This document shows positions 9,621 through 16,779 of a stretch of 64,000 nucleotides of DNA, piece by piece (position 1 is the stretch's first letter; every line of letters starts with the position of its first letter). Both the position numbers and the translations under genes were made by a program. The notes under the pieces are model-generated. The model was not told where the DNA came from, made no database searches, and worked only from the letters and a program-made list of their open reading frames with translations. The stretch comes from a virus. Location: the IMG/VR virus record IMGVR_UViG_3300050821_003608, positions 1 through 64,000 of that record; one strand, written 5' to 3'.

Positions 9621-9794
9621 CTACGAAACGTGCTTGCGCCCGCGCTTGCCCGAGCTGGAAGTCTTGAGAGCACGCTTCGGGCGGGCGGAATGCGAGTGGA
9701 CGAGCGGGCGGCCCGACTGTCTTGGGCCGTGGGGCTGGGGCGGTTCCTTCTCGTGCCCCATGTACGCGCCTACTGCTCCATGTCCTTTTCTCAT
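9621..9794 (-). CDS. Small basic protein, 57 aa
   Basis: ATG preceded by GAGGGG at six bases and lying just after the TAA of the structural gene upstream. The protein starts MRKGHGAVGAYMGHEKEPPQ, is rich in Pro, His, Arg and Lys, and ends SSSGKRGRKHVS. No cysteine cluster, membrane segment or known domain is seen. It sits in a run of capsid-to-adaptor genes and may be a minor virion or DNA-binding component. Confidence 0.55.
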   Translation of the reverse strand: MRKGHGAVGAYMGHEKEPPQPHGPRQSGRPLVHSHSARPKRALKTSSSGKRGRKHVS

Positions 9795-9795
9795 G

Positions 9796-10158
9796 TTAGA
9801 CCCCTCGAATTTGAAGACGGATGGATTTGCCCGAAAGATTGATGGCGTTGGCCACTTCGACGTTGGTCAATAGCACATACCAGTGGATGACTGCCTGCAC
9901 GCCGACGTTGCCCTTGTTGGCTCCGGTGATGGATTGCCCGGTGAGGATGACGTAGGCGTAGTTCAGGCCGTCGGAAGAAAGCGCATCCACCTGGACCAGC
10001 TCGAAGCCACCGAGGCCGAAGTCGGAAGCGTTGATGGTTTCGCCGGAGGTCGCGAAGGTTCCAGTGTTGTTGTACGAAGCCGGCCCGTCGTGATCGACGA
10101 CGGTTTCAATCTTGTCGCAGTACGGAGCCGGATAGCCGTCGAGTGTTCGATTCGCCAT
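9796..10158 (-). CDS. Virion structural protein, 120 aa
   Basis: ATG with GGAG upstream. Begins MANRTLDGYPAPYCDKIETV and ends with a beta-rich pattern (VIHWYVLLTNVEV...GKSIRLQIRGV). The composition, rich in Ala, Asn, Gly and Val with no catalytic residues, and the position next to the capsid genes suggest a head decoration or completion protein. A comparable start (MANSVHQDKQGPV) is seen in the structural protein at 52.2 kb, but only the first three residues agree. Confidence 0.55.
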   Translation of the reverse strand: MANRTLDGYPAPYCDKIETVVDHDGPASYNNTGTFATSGETINASDFGLGGFELVQVDALSSDGLNYAYVILTGQSITGANKGNVGVQAVIHWYVLLTNVEVANAINLSGKSIRLQIRGV

Positions 10159-10170
10159 TGAGAACGCTCC

Positions 10171-10836
10171 TTAGATTCGGCTGAAGGGGTTGCGCTGGAG
10201 CAGCACAGCGGTAATCGTTGAGAGGACCGGGATGACGATGGCAGTGCCAGCGAAGGCTCCCGCGTAGGAGAACGGGATGGTCGCAGTGACCACGTTCACG
10301 CCTACGTCGAAGGTCGAGGCGACAGCGGCGGAGATTTTGACGCTGACAGGGTTGCCGACAGCAGCCGCAGTGATGGCCGAGTCGAACAGGCAGGAGGCCA
10401 CGCCGCCAATTTGAATCCAGCCGAAGTTGCCCTTGGTGATGGCGTTGATGAATACGCCGGCGAAGAGAGTCGGGATGGCGGTGGTGGGCTGCGCGTCGGA
10501 GGTTACTTGGTACAGGTTCGACGCCGCGGGTGGAAGGTCGGCGGCACGGAAGAACGCAGCGGTGCCGCGAGCGGGCGCGGCGGCGGCCGAGGACAGAGTG
10601 CCGACGTACATGTAGATGCCGCCGAAGAGGGTGCCGGTGTTCACCGTGTCCGACAGCGCGAGCGCAGTAGCGTCGTCGAGGCAGATACGATCGCCCGCGA
10701 TGGTCTGGCTGACCTGCGGGGACGGCGCGCCAGCCGGGACCGAGACGATGACCCCGCCCGCAGCGGCGTCGTTGACCGTGTTGAGGAACTTCGCGGTCTG
10801 GAACTCGGCTTGTTTCGTTAGCATTCCTGATGCCAT
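10171..10836 (-). CDS. Capsid-adjacent structural protein, 221 aa
   Basis: Starts MASGMLTKQAEFQTAKFLNT behind GGAGAATCGACC. The protein is rich in Ala, Val, Thr and Gly with alternating hydrophobic strands (TIAGDRICLDDATALALS, NVVTATIPFSYAGAFAG). This is typical of head decoration or minor capsid proteins encoded directly after the major capsid gene. It lies 12 bases downstream of the major capsid gene. No enzyme signature is seen. Confidence 0.6.
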   Translation of the reverse strand: MASGMLTKQAEFQTAKFLNTVNDAAAGGVIVSVPAGAPSPQVSQTIAGDRICLDDATALALSDTVNTGTLFGGIYMYVGTLSSAAAAPARGTAAFFRAADLPPAASNLYQVTSDAQPTTAIPTLFAGVFINAITKGNFGWIQIGGVASCLFDSAITAAAVGNPVSVKISAAVASTFDVGVNVVTATIPFSYAGAFAGTAIVIPVLSTITAVLLQRNPFSRI

Positions 10837-10848
10837 GGTCGATTCTCC

Positions 10849-11991
10849 TTAGAAGCCCGAGCCGTAGATTTGCGAGTTGTCGCGGGGCGACGTGGTGTAA
10901 GCGTTCAGCGCGGCCTTGAGGAACATGACCACGAGGTCCGGGTTGTTGGCCGAGCGGATCGGCGGGGTGAAGTTGAAGTTGTACTCGGGGTCCACGGACG
11001 GTCGGAGCTTCCAGCCCTTCGCGCGCAGCCAGAAGAACGGCTCGCCGGGGTTGATGGTCACAGCGGAGGGAAGGTTCGAGATTTTGCGCTGCGCGGCCGT
11101 TAGAGTCGCGGAGGTGAAGGTCGAGGGGAGGAGCGTCGTGGTTTGCGATAGACCAGACGGGAGGATGGTCCCGTACTTGGTCGAGGGCGCCAGCTTGTCC
11201 TCGAAGATCATGGCGTCGAGTAGTTTCAGGCCGGACATGCCGATGGATACGTCGGTCTGAGTCTCGAAGCGTTGTTTGGGTTCCTGCCGTTCGAGCAGGT
11301 AGGCGTAGAGAGCCTTGTTGCACAGGCCGATGTCCGGGCGCTGCACGCAGTTGAGATAGGCTTCGACCAAGATTTTGTAGGTGATTTGCCCGGTGTTCCC
11401 GGCTTGGTCGCCCGCCCAGATGGGCACGGAGTTGAGCACGTTGCCGACCACGCCGTTGCGGAGCTGCCCGCCGTAGGTAGTGAAGACGTTGCCGTCCCAA
11501 GAGTTGTTGATGCCGTCGTTCAGGGCCTCGCTGATGCCGTTGAGAAAGAGGATACGGTTGGATCCAGAGATGTTCTGGCCATGACGGTAGAAGTCGATGG
11601 CGAGGTCGGTGTTGAGCGCCTGGACCGCGTTGGTCATGTAGGCGTCAACCTCTTTGATTTTGACGGCCGGACCCGCCGCCTGGATGACGTTGGTGCGGAA
11701 CAGGTTCAGAGGCACGTCTTCCTTGTACGCCTTGGGCACGAAGGCAGTCGAAGCGATGATTTGCTTCTGTTGCACCTGCACGTCCGAGCCCGGAGCGTAG
11801 GCGCCACCGTTCACGCGGTCGTACTGGAACGGAGTCTGCATGAGCGTCCCGCCGAGGAAGTCGTCGAGGGCACCGCTGACGCGGAGCTTGCGCAGCCATG
11901 CGGAGTCGACGAAGAAACAATCGTAGAGCACGTCGTCGCGGAGGTCAGCCAACGTGGTTGAGCTGAGTTGGTCAAATACTGGATCTGCCAT
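10849..11991 (-). CDS. Major capsid protein, 380 aa
   Basis: ATG preceded by GGAGAACAGCG. Size and position (directly after the scaffold gene) fit an HK97-fold major capsid protein. The N-terminal part (SSTTLADLRDDVLYDCFFVD), an extended loop-like segment (MQTPFQYDRVNGGAYAPGSD), a helical middle (KIKEVDAYMTNAVQALNTDLA) and a C-terminal part (PSVDPEYNFNFTPPIRSAN) match the usual E-loop/P-domain/A-domain arrangement. Assigned by context and general fold pattern; no single diagnostic motif can be cited. It probably makes up most of the head shell. Confidence 0.75.
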   Translation of the reverse strand: MADPVFDQLSSTTLADLRDDVLYDCFFVDSAWLRKLRVSGALDDFLGGTLMQTPFQYDRVNGGAYAPGSDVQVQQKQIIASTAFVPKAYKEDVPLNLFRTNVIQAAGPAVKIKEVDAYMTNAVQALNTDLAIDFYRHGQNISGSNRILFLNGISEALNDGINNSWDGNVFTTYGGQLRNGVVGNVLNSVPIWAGDQAGNTGQITYKILVEAYLNCVQRPDIGLCNKALYAYLLERQEPKQRFETQTDVSIGMSGLKLLDAMIFEDKLAPSTKYGTILPSGLSQTTTLLPSTFTSATLTAAQRKISNLPSAVTINPGEPFFWLRAKGWKLRPSVDPEYNFNFTPPIRSANNPDLVVMFLKAALNAYTTSPRDNSQIYGSGF

Positions 11992-12026
11992 CGCTGTTCT
12001 CCTGTCCTACCTCGAAAACGAAATCG

Positions 12027-12878
12027 TTAGTTCGCTCGCCCACCCGACTCGCGGGAGTAGTGCCGCTGGATCGCGCGCTGCACCCGGTCGTTCGAGCCGG
12101 ACTCGCCGTCGAGCCCCACTTCCCACGGCTGCTTGTCGCGGCCGGTTTCCTTGCGGAAGGTGAATGGGGAGGACGAGGGCTGAAGCGGACGGGTCTCGGG
12201 ATTGCCATACTGCGAGGCCATCTCGGCGCGCACACGGTCGGCCTCTTCCTTGCGGATTTTGTTGTCGCGCTCGTCCTGGATGCGCTTGGCAGCGGAGTCG
12301 CGGGCTTCCTGGACCTTGAACTCGTCCATCCAGAGCTGCTTCACGGGGATCTTGCGCTCGACTGCGCGGGAATAGAGGGACTCGAAGTCGAGCGGACGGT
12401 CGGGGAAGAGTCGCGCGTGCTCGTTCAGGATAGAAGCGGTGACTGCGATGGCCTGACCTTCCGATCGTGCGATGGCGTTGATTTCCTCGCGCGTGTAATA
12501 CTTCGAGGCGTCCAGAGAGGGAGTCGGAGGAGGGGTGTTCTGTGGGGGATTGTTCGGAGGATTGTCGAAGTTGTAGCCGAGGTCCTTGGCCACGTCCACC
12601 ATCCCGCGTTCGTGGGCGGTACGCAAGGCCGCGACCGCACGAGCCTCGTTCGCCTTGGCGGCGATGATTTCGTTGTCAAGACGGGCGCGGCGTTCCTTCT
12701 CGGTCTCGTAATAGTTGTTCACCTGGTCTTGGAACGTAGCCGCGGTTTCCTTGAACTTGTTGAAGTCGGTCTCGACCGTCTGCATCCTCTCGAACGCCTT
12801 GCGTCCGACGGAAGTGTCGAGGATTTTGATGTCCTCGTCCGATGCGCCCTGAGACTTCAGCCACTCTGCGTAAGTCAT
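12027..12878 (-). CDS. Capsid scaffolding protein, 283 aa
   Basis: ATG preceded by AAGGAGTAGACG. The sequence is strongly charged and helical: a predicted coiled coil at about residues 35-105 (KFKETAATFQDQVNNYYETE, KERRARLDNEIIAAKANEAR), a Pro/Asn-rich hinge near residue 108 (NFDNPPNNPPQNTPPPTP), a second helical region, and a basic C-terminus (DRVQRAIQRHYSRES), as in scaffold proteins that bind capsid with a charged tail. The gene order portal, scaffold, capsid is canonical. No protease domain is seen. Confidence 0.75.
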   Translation of the reverse strand: MTYAEWLKSQGASDEDIKILDTSVGRKAFERMQTVETDFNKFKETAATFQDQVNNYYETEKERRARLDNEIIAAKANEARAVAALRTAHERGMVDVAKDLGYNFDNPPNNPPQNTPPPTPSLDASKYYTREEINAIARSEGQAIAVTASILNEHARLFPDRPLDFESLYSRAVERKIPVKQLWMDEFKVQEARDSAAKRIQDERDNKIRKEEADRVRAEMASQYGNPETRPLQPSSSPFTFRKETGRDKQPWEVGLDGESGSNDRVQRAIQRHYSRESGGRAN

Positions 12879-12889
12879 CGTCTACTCCT

Positions 12890-13189
12890 TCACCCGCCCG
12901 TTGGCGGCGCTTGCGGTTCGCCGGGTGTCTGTGACTCCATCATTCCGGCGAGAACTTCCCGCATCAAATCGTTTATCTGTCCCACCTGCGGCGCGACCTT
13001 CGGATGCGCCTTGGCTATCCCTCGTAGCTTGTTCACGATCTCGATTACGTCCTGTGTCCCTTGCTGCATCGCGGGAGATGGCTGCGCGGGCGAGGGAGAG
13101 GCCGCCGTAGGGGATGAGGGAGTCTGCGGCGGTGGGGCAGAGTCGCCCATCTGAGGCGGAGGTGTGAGCGCGTTGGAAGGTGAGGCCAT
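12890..13189 (-). CDS. Pro-rich protein in head module, 99 aa
   Basis: Starts MASPSNALTPPPQMGDSA. About 45 residues are rich in Pro, Ser and Ala, followed by one helical block (DVIEIVNKLRGIAKAHPKVA, NDLMREVLAGMMES) and a Pro-rich end. Its place between the portal and scaffold genes suggests a head assembly accessory. The low-complexity start makes a disordered tether likely. Ribosome site is weak (GAGAG). Confidence 0.6.
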   Translation of the reverse strand: MASPSNALTPPPQMGDSAPPPQTPSSPTAASPSPAQPSPAMQQGTQDVIEIVNKLRGIAKAHPKVAPQVGQINDLMREVLAGMMESQTPGEPQAPPTGG

Positions 13190-13203
13190 TCATCTCTCAG
13201 AGG

Positions 13204-13365
13204 TCAAACTTTCTTATGCGCTTGCTTCGACGCTTTCTTGAAGGTCGAGTTGGTGAGATTCTCGGGGCGCATGTCGCCGGCGAGACGGAGCTTGCGATGC
13301 GAGCCGCCCAGCTTCGCGAGGTTGCCGACGAATCCACCGCGCTTGCCCTTCTTGCCGTACGCCAT
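13204..13365 (-). CDS. Small basic protein, 53 aa
   Basis: ATG with AAAGGAGAACCACG upstream, an excellent ribosome site. Reads MAYGKKGKRGGFVGNLAKLG at the start and ends NSTFKKASKQAHKKV. About a third of residues are Lys or Arg. The AYGK start is shared with the 46-residue protein at 9.5 kb. It lies in the head gene cluster. Possibly a DNA- or RNA-binding head peptide; unknown. Confidence 0.65.
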   Translation of the reverse strand: MAYGKKGKRGGFVGNLAKLGGSHRKLRLAGDMRPENLTNSTFKKASKQAHKKV

Positions 13366-13470
13366 CGTGGTTCTCCTTTGCTTCTACTTCTACTTGGGAC
13401 TCGGGAATTGGTAGGGGTGGACTGCCTTCTCATGCCGCCACCCCCGCCTCGGTTTACCCTGCTCGGGGAC

Positions 13471-13488
13471 CATCCTCGGACGAGGATG
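13471..13488. repeat. Perfect 8-bp inverted repeat
   Basis: CATCCTCG, two bases, then CGAGGATG. It lies in the gap of about 145 bases between two very small head-module genes. It could form a hairpin in the late transcript or act as an operator. No run of T follows on either strand, so it is not an intrinsic terminator. Confidence 0.6.
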
Positions 13489-13511
13489 CTCGTTTCCGGG
13501 CGAGGGAGGGC

Positions 13512-13574
13512 TTAGCGTTTCTTGCCGCCCTTGTGCCGACGCTTGGAAGCGTTGAAGCGATCGTTGGTCAACAT
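13512..13574 (-). CDS. Micro-protein of 20 aa, basic
   Basis: ATG preceded by GGAGACCTACTGAA. The product is MLTNDRFNASKRRHKGGKKR, with a short polar start and a strongly basic tail. It lies immediately downstream of the intrinsic terminator at 13.6 kb. The small size makes the call uncertain, but the ribosome site and basic composition match the other small head-module proteins. Confidence 0.45.
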   Translation of the reverse strand: MLTNDRFNASKRRHKGGKKR

Positions 13575-13599
13575 TTCAGTAGGTCTCCTTTCTCAGAAT

Positions 13600-13657
13600 A
13601 AAAAAAAAGCCCGCGACTTGAGAGAGTGAGGGAAGTCACTCTGCTGAGTCACGGGCC
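13600..13657 (-). terminator. Intrinsic terminator inside the late unit
   Basis: On the minus strand GCCCGTGACT pairs with AGTCGCGGGC (10 bp, one G-T pair), an inner AGAGTGA/TCACTCT stem adds 7 bp, and the structure is followed by nine T. It separates terminase-portal genes from scaffold-capsid genes, so it could set how much upstream message reads into the capsid genes, or end a short transcript begun near 13.70 kb. Confidence 0.85.
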
Positions 13658-13708
13658 TTGGGTTGTCCATCCACACAGGACGGAGACTTCAGGATGCCGT
13701 TACGGTTG

Positions 13709-13740
13709 ATAGTAGGCTACACGCTCAAACAGCTTGTCAA
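13709..13740 (-). promoter_or_regulatory. Possible promoter or shared TTGACAAG element
   Basis: A TTGACAAGC element at 13740-13732 overlaps the stop of the 67-residue gene and matches the element used at 24.50 kb and 30.60 kb. A TACTAT lies 20 bases downstream, longer than the usual 17, and the 17-base position reads GCCTAC. The element is shared, but promoter function is uncertain. Confidence 0.4.
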
Positions 13741-13940
13741 GGGGAAACTTCAAGTTTTTGCTGTTCGATGATTCTGACGTTCCTGACGCCCCCTAGATTG
13801 CAGTCGAGGATGACCTGTCCCGAGAGGCGTTCTTCGAGGATTAGCTGCATCACGCGCGCAAAGTCGGACGGCAGGAAGGTACGCTCGCGCACGACAGTTG
13901 TGCCTTCGCGGGAGACCAAGATGTCCGACGTTGCGCTCAC
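13737..13940 (-). CDS. Unknown head-module protein, 67 aa
   Basis: GTG start overlapping the portal stop (GTGA). Sequence starts MSATSDILVSREGTTVVRER and continues LPSDFARVMQLILEERLSGQ, then a short beta pair ending IIEQQKLEVSP. Compact alpha-beta protein with no cysteines near a metal pattern. Translational coupling to portal suggests a role in head assembly. Not recognised. Confidence 0.6.
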   Translation of the reverse strand: MSATSDILVSREGTTVVRERTFLPSDFARVMQLILEERLSGQVILDCNLGGVRNVRIIEQQKLEVSP

Positions 13941-16012
13941 TTACTCTCACTCACCGTACTGCGCGCTCCGCCCTCTTTGGACTTGATGGACGGTGGCGCG
14001 TTGCCCGATGGAGGACGACCTTCGGGTGCGCCCCCTCCCGGCTTGGGTGCTCCCGGAGGCGCGCCGAGGCCGAGGCCCTCGCCGAGTTCCTTCATGCGGG
14101 CCATGAACTCTAGTTCTTGTTCCTTCTCCGCTTTGAATCGCTCGATGACCGTGTTGCCGGGGATCTTCCCATAGTCGGGAATGTTCCACGGCTCGGCCAC
14201 GGTCTGAGAGTCCATCATCACTCCGGCCTTCTTGAGCTGGATGAGTCCGAGCTTATGCACGGTCTGAGTGATTTCGTGCAGCGAGTTGGGCATGATGAAG
14301 AAGCGCAGGTTGTCGGCGAAGATACGGGCGCGCTGGGCCGAAGTATGCGAGGACGGGCCGGAGTCGGGGGACTCACCGGGCAAGTGCGATGGAATGAGCG
14401 AGGACGGGTCGTAGTCGAAGACTTGCGGCACGATGCCGTCCGGGCCGACGTACTGCATTACGCGGGGCGTGGAGTAGTATTGGAGGATGAGATATTTCAC
14501 CATGTTGCCGAGGTCGCGCATGGGCGGTTCCATCGAACGGGAGATGTCCTCGATGATGGGGCCGACTTTCTCCATGATAGTTTCGATGTCGTCCATCGCG
14601 CCGGAGGAGCGGAGTTTGGCGAGTGCGGCCGCTTCTGAGACGCCGAGTTGATGGTCGAGCATGTTCTGGAGCGCATCGACGAAGGCCATGGACGACTTGT
14701 CGATTTCGAGTACCTTCGGGTCCACGCCGAGTTGGAAGGGATTGCCCTCGGTCGCCGAGCCGTCGAAGCCCACGCGGCCTTTCGGCAGGTACGGGTCGTA
14801 GCGGCGGGCTTCTGAGAGCGAGACGGCGTTGGTGTCGTAGGCGAGAGACGGGTCGAGTTGCGCGCGAACCTTGTCCATGTTGCCGCGGACGATGGTTTTG
14901 ATGGCCTCGTTCAGTTCATAGCCGTCGTGGACGAGCGAGAAGCCCAGAGGCTCCCACGGCCACTCGTCGACCGAGAACGACACTCCTGGCATCATGCCGT
15001 GCCAGTCGAAGCCGGGGCCGTCGTAGGTGATGCAGTTGTCGGAGGAGATGATGAGCCGGCGGTACGGGTACAGTCTGGCGTCGTTCTCGTCGGCCTTGCG
15101 GTAGGCCATTTGACCGGACTTGGTGTCGATGCCGACCGGGATGTCCATCCCGACGGAAGGAACGTCGTAGGCCCAAGACGAGCCGGGTTCGCCCATGGGG
15201 ATTTTCCGCCCTGTTTTGTTGATGGTCAGGTCGATGATGTAAGAGTAGCGAATGGGCACGAGGAGATCGGATAGAGGAGTGTCCTTGGTGGTGCGCGTCT
15301 TGCCGAAGGCGCGGGACAGCCAGTTTCCTTGCGCGGCTTTGCGGGTGAGTTCGGACGAGTACCAGTAGCGCGAGGAGGTTGGACGTAGGCGGGCTTGGAA
15401 AGTCGGGAACATTCCATGTGCCATCGCCACAGGCATCTCGTCGAGGAACGTGACGGTGTAGGCCGACTGCCAATCGTTCGAGGACGGGAGTTGCACAGGG
15501 AGCACGGATGGAGAGCCGTAGGTGAGGAGCTTGATGTCCCCGCGTCCGGTACCGTACATGTCCCGGCGATAGACCGGACGAATCCAGCCGCGGCAGGTCG
15601 CAGCGGCCCACTGGAGAGCGGATTTCACCGCGCGATCCGCGAAGGATTCGAGGTACCACGCGCGAGTGACGTTGTTCATCATCTGTGCTTGGTCTTTGAA
15701 CGCAGAGTTGTCGGAGTGATAGCCCCACATCGGGCGCAGCTTGGCGAGAGCGCCGATGACTTCGCGCATGTTGCGTTTCAGACGATTGGGCGAGAGTTTG
15801 GAACGGTAGTCCGCACCAGGGGAAGTGGCGGTGTCGGCGCCGGAGATCGTATCCAACGCTTTATGAAAGTCCCTCGCTCCTCGTTGCGACTTGACCCACG
15901 CTTGGCCTTCCTCGACGGCTTCGTTGAGCCAGCCAAGGCGCTTGGACTCTTCGGTGGCCTCTGCTGGGACCTGCCATTCACGATACGATGGAGTTGTCTG
16001 GTCGTCGGCCAT
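13937..16012 (-). CDS. Portal protein, 691 aa
   Basis: Position directly after the terminase genes, length near 700 residues and helical C-terminus fit a podovirus-type portal. Features include an N-terminal helical region (SYREWQVPAEATEESKRLGW), a middle with QAMMNN-type helices around DQAQMMNNVTRAWYLESF, a clip/stem-like part around LQNMLDHQLGVSEAAALAKL, and a C-terminal Pro/Gly-rich tail (GLGLGAPPGAPKPGGGAPEG) after a long helix (KAEKEQELEFMARMKELGE). Forms the twelve-fold DNA gate at one capsid vertex. The call rests on context and architecture rather than a unique motif. Confidence 0.75.
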   Translation of the reverse strand: MADDQTTPSYREWQVPAEATEESKRLGWLNEAVEEGQAWVKSQRGARDFHKALDTISGADTATSPGADYRSKLSPNRLKRNMREVIGALAKLRPMWGYHSDNSAFKDQAQMMNNVTRAWYLESFADRAVKSALQWAAATCRGWIRPVYRRDMYGTGRGDIKLLTYGSPSVLPVQLPSSNDWQSAYTVTFLDEMPVAMAHGMFPTFQARLRPTSSRYWYSSELTRKAAQGNWLSRAFGKTRTTKDTPLSDLLVPIRYSYIIDLTINKTGRKIPMGEPGSSWAYDVPSVGMDIPVGIDTKSGQMAYRKADENDARLYPYRRLIISSDNCITYDGPGFDWHGMMPGVSFSVDEWPWEPLGFSLVHDGYELNEAIKTIVRGNMDKVRAQLDPSLAYDTNAVSLSEARRYDPYLPKGRVGFDGSATEGNPFQLGVDPKVLEIDKSSMAFVDALQNMLDHQLGVSEAAALAKLRSSGAMDDIETIMEKVGPIIEDISRSMEPPMRDLGNMVKYLILQYYSTPRVMQYVGPDGIVPQVFDYDPSSLIPSHLPGESPDSGPSSHTSAQRARIFADNLRFFIMPNSLHEITQTVHKLGLIQLKKAGVMMDSQTVAEPWNIPDYGKIPGNTVIERFKAEKEQELEFMARMKELGEGLGLGAPPGAPKPGGGAPEGRPPSGNAPPSIKSKEGGARSTVSESK

Positions 16013-16020
16013 CTAGTCTC

Positions 16021-16323
16021 CTACGTCTCGGGCGGAAAGTCTCCGCCAGTGTAGCCTATCAGCTTGAGATGAACGTGCCAGTTACATCCGTGTGGGTTGT
16101 GCACGGTCTGTCCCTTCCACTGGAAGGGTTGATTGGAGTCGAAGAACGAAGCGGTAACAGTTCCGTCCGCATGAACGAAGTGGTTCGCAAGTCCAATGTA
16201 GGCTCCACAGTTACAACGGATAATGGGACGGAGAGGTTTGCCGTCGATGTCGGATACGGCCAGCCATCCCGGTTTCACCTTCTCCGCGTCATCGTGGTTG
16301 ACTTGTGGGATTTCGGTCCACAT
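16021..16323 (-). CDS. Possible zinc-binding protein, 100 aa
   Basis: Contains IIRCNCGAYIGLANHFVHAD and later NPHGCNWHVHLKLIGY, giving C-x-C and C-x2-H-x-H patterns that could bind a metal. Located between portal and terminase genes in the late unit. The N-terminus MWTEIPQVNHDDAEKVKPGW gives no further hint. Function not recognised; a zinc-stabilised accessory protein is the most that can be said. Confidence 0.55.
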   Translation of the reverse strand: MWTEIPQVNHDDAEKVKPGWLAVSDIDGKPLRPIIRCNCGAYIGLANHFVHADGTVTASFFDSNQPFQWKGQTVHNPHGCNWHVHLKLIGYTGGDFPPET

Positions 16324-16326
16324 GGT

Positions 16327-16779
16327 TTAGGTTTTCACATTGATGCGGTCAGGATGAAACTCTTCTGAATCGACAGGCCGGGAGCCGGAGTCGTTCTCCC
16401 GCGCCCAGAGGTAGGCGGTGCGCTCCAGCCAGCGTTGCTGGTAGACGGCTCGCTTGTCGTTGCGAAGCTGGAGGTAGAGCCGGATGAACTCGCGCTCGAA
16501 CTCGGAGGTCGCCGAAGAGGTCATGCGCGCGTAGAGTCGGTCGCGCACCTCGTCCATTCGCGCCCCGAACGTCGCTGCATCGCGTTGGACTTCGCGTTCC
16601 CACTCGCGCTTCTCTTGCGCGACGAGAGTAGCCTGGAGTCGGTCCACGGCGGCGAGAGTGTCGGCGTACTCGCGGATAGCGCCCTCGGGGGTAGGGAAGT
16701 CCGAGTACGGGGCGAGAGTTAAATGGTCGTCCGGGTGGCGGAAGTAGATGACGGGTTCGATGCAGCCGGGCTTTCTCAT
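16327..16779 (-). CDS. Unknown protein with long charged helices, 150 aa
   Basis: ATG overlaps the terminase stop as ATGA. After a short beta start (CIEPVIYFRHPDDHLTLAPY) the protein is almost entirely charged helix (LQATLVAQEKREWEREVQRD, FEREFIRLYLQLRNDKRAVY). Probably a coiled-coil partner in head assembly or packaging. No catalytic pattern is seen. Confidence 0.6.
   Translation of the reverse strand: MRKPGCIEPVIYFRHPDDHLTLAPYSDFPTPEGAIREYADTLAAVDRLQATLVAQEKREWEREVQRDAATFGARMDEVRDRLYARMTSSATSEFEREFIRLYLQLRNDKRAVYQQRWLERTAYLWARENDSGSRPVDSEEFHPDRINVKT

Noticed and set aside
10106-11500. 464-codon open frame on the minus strand
   Set aside because: Overlaps the capsid and capsid-adjacent genes in another frame; composition (Arg/His/Pro-rich) is typical of GC-rich shadow frames.
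13390-13473. 27-codon ORF between small head genes
   Set aside because: Its ATG lies in a perfect hairpin with no spaced ribosome site.
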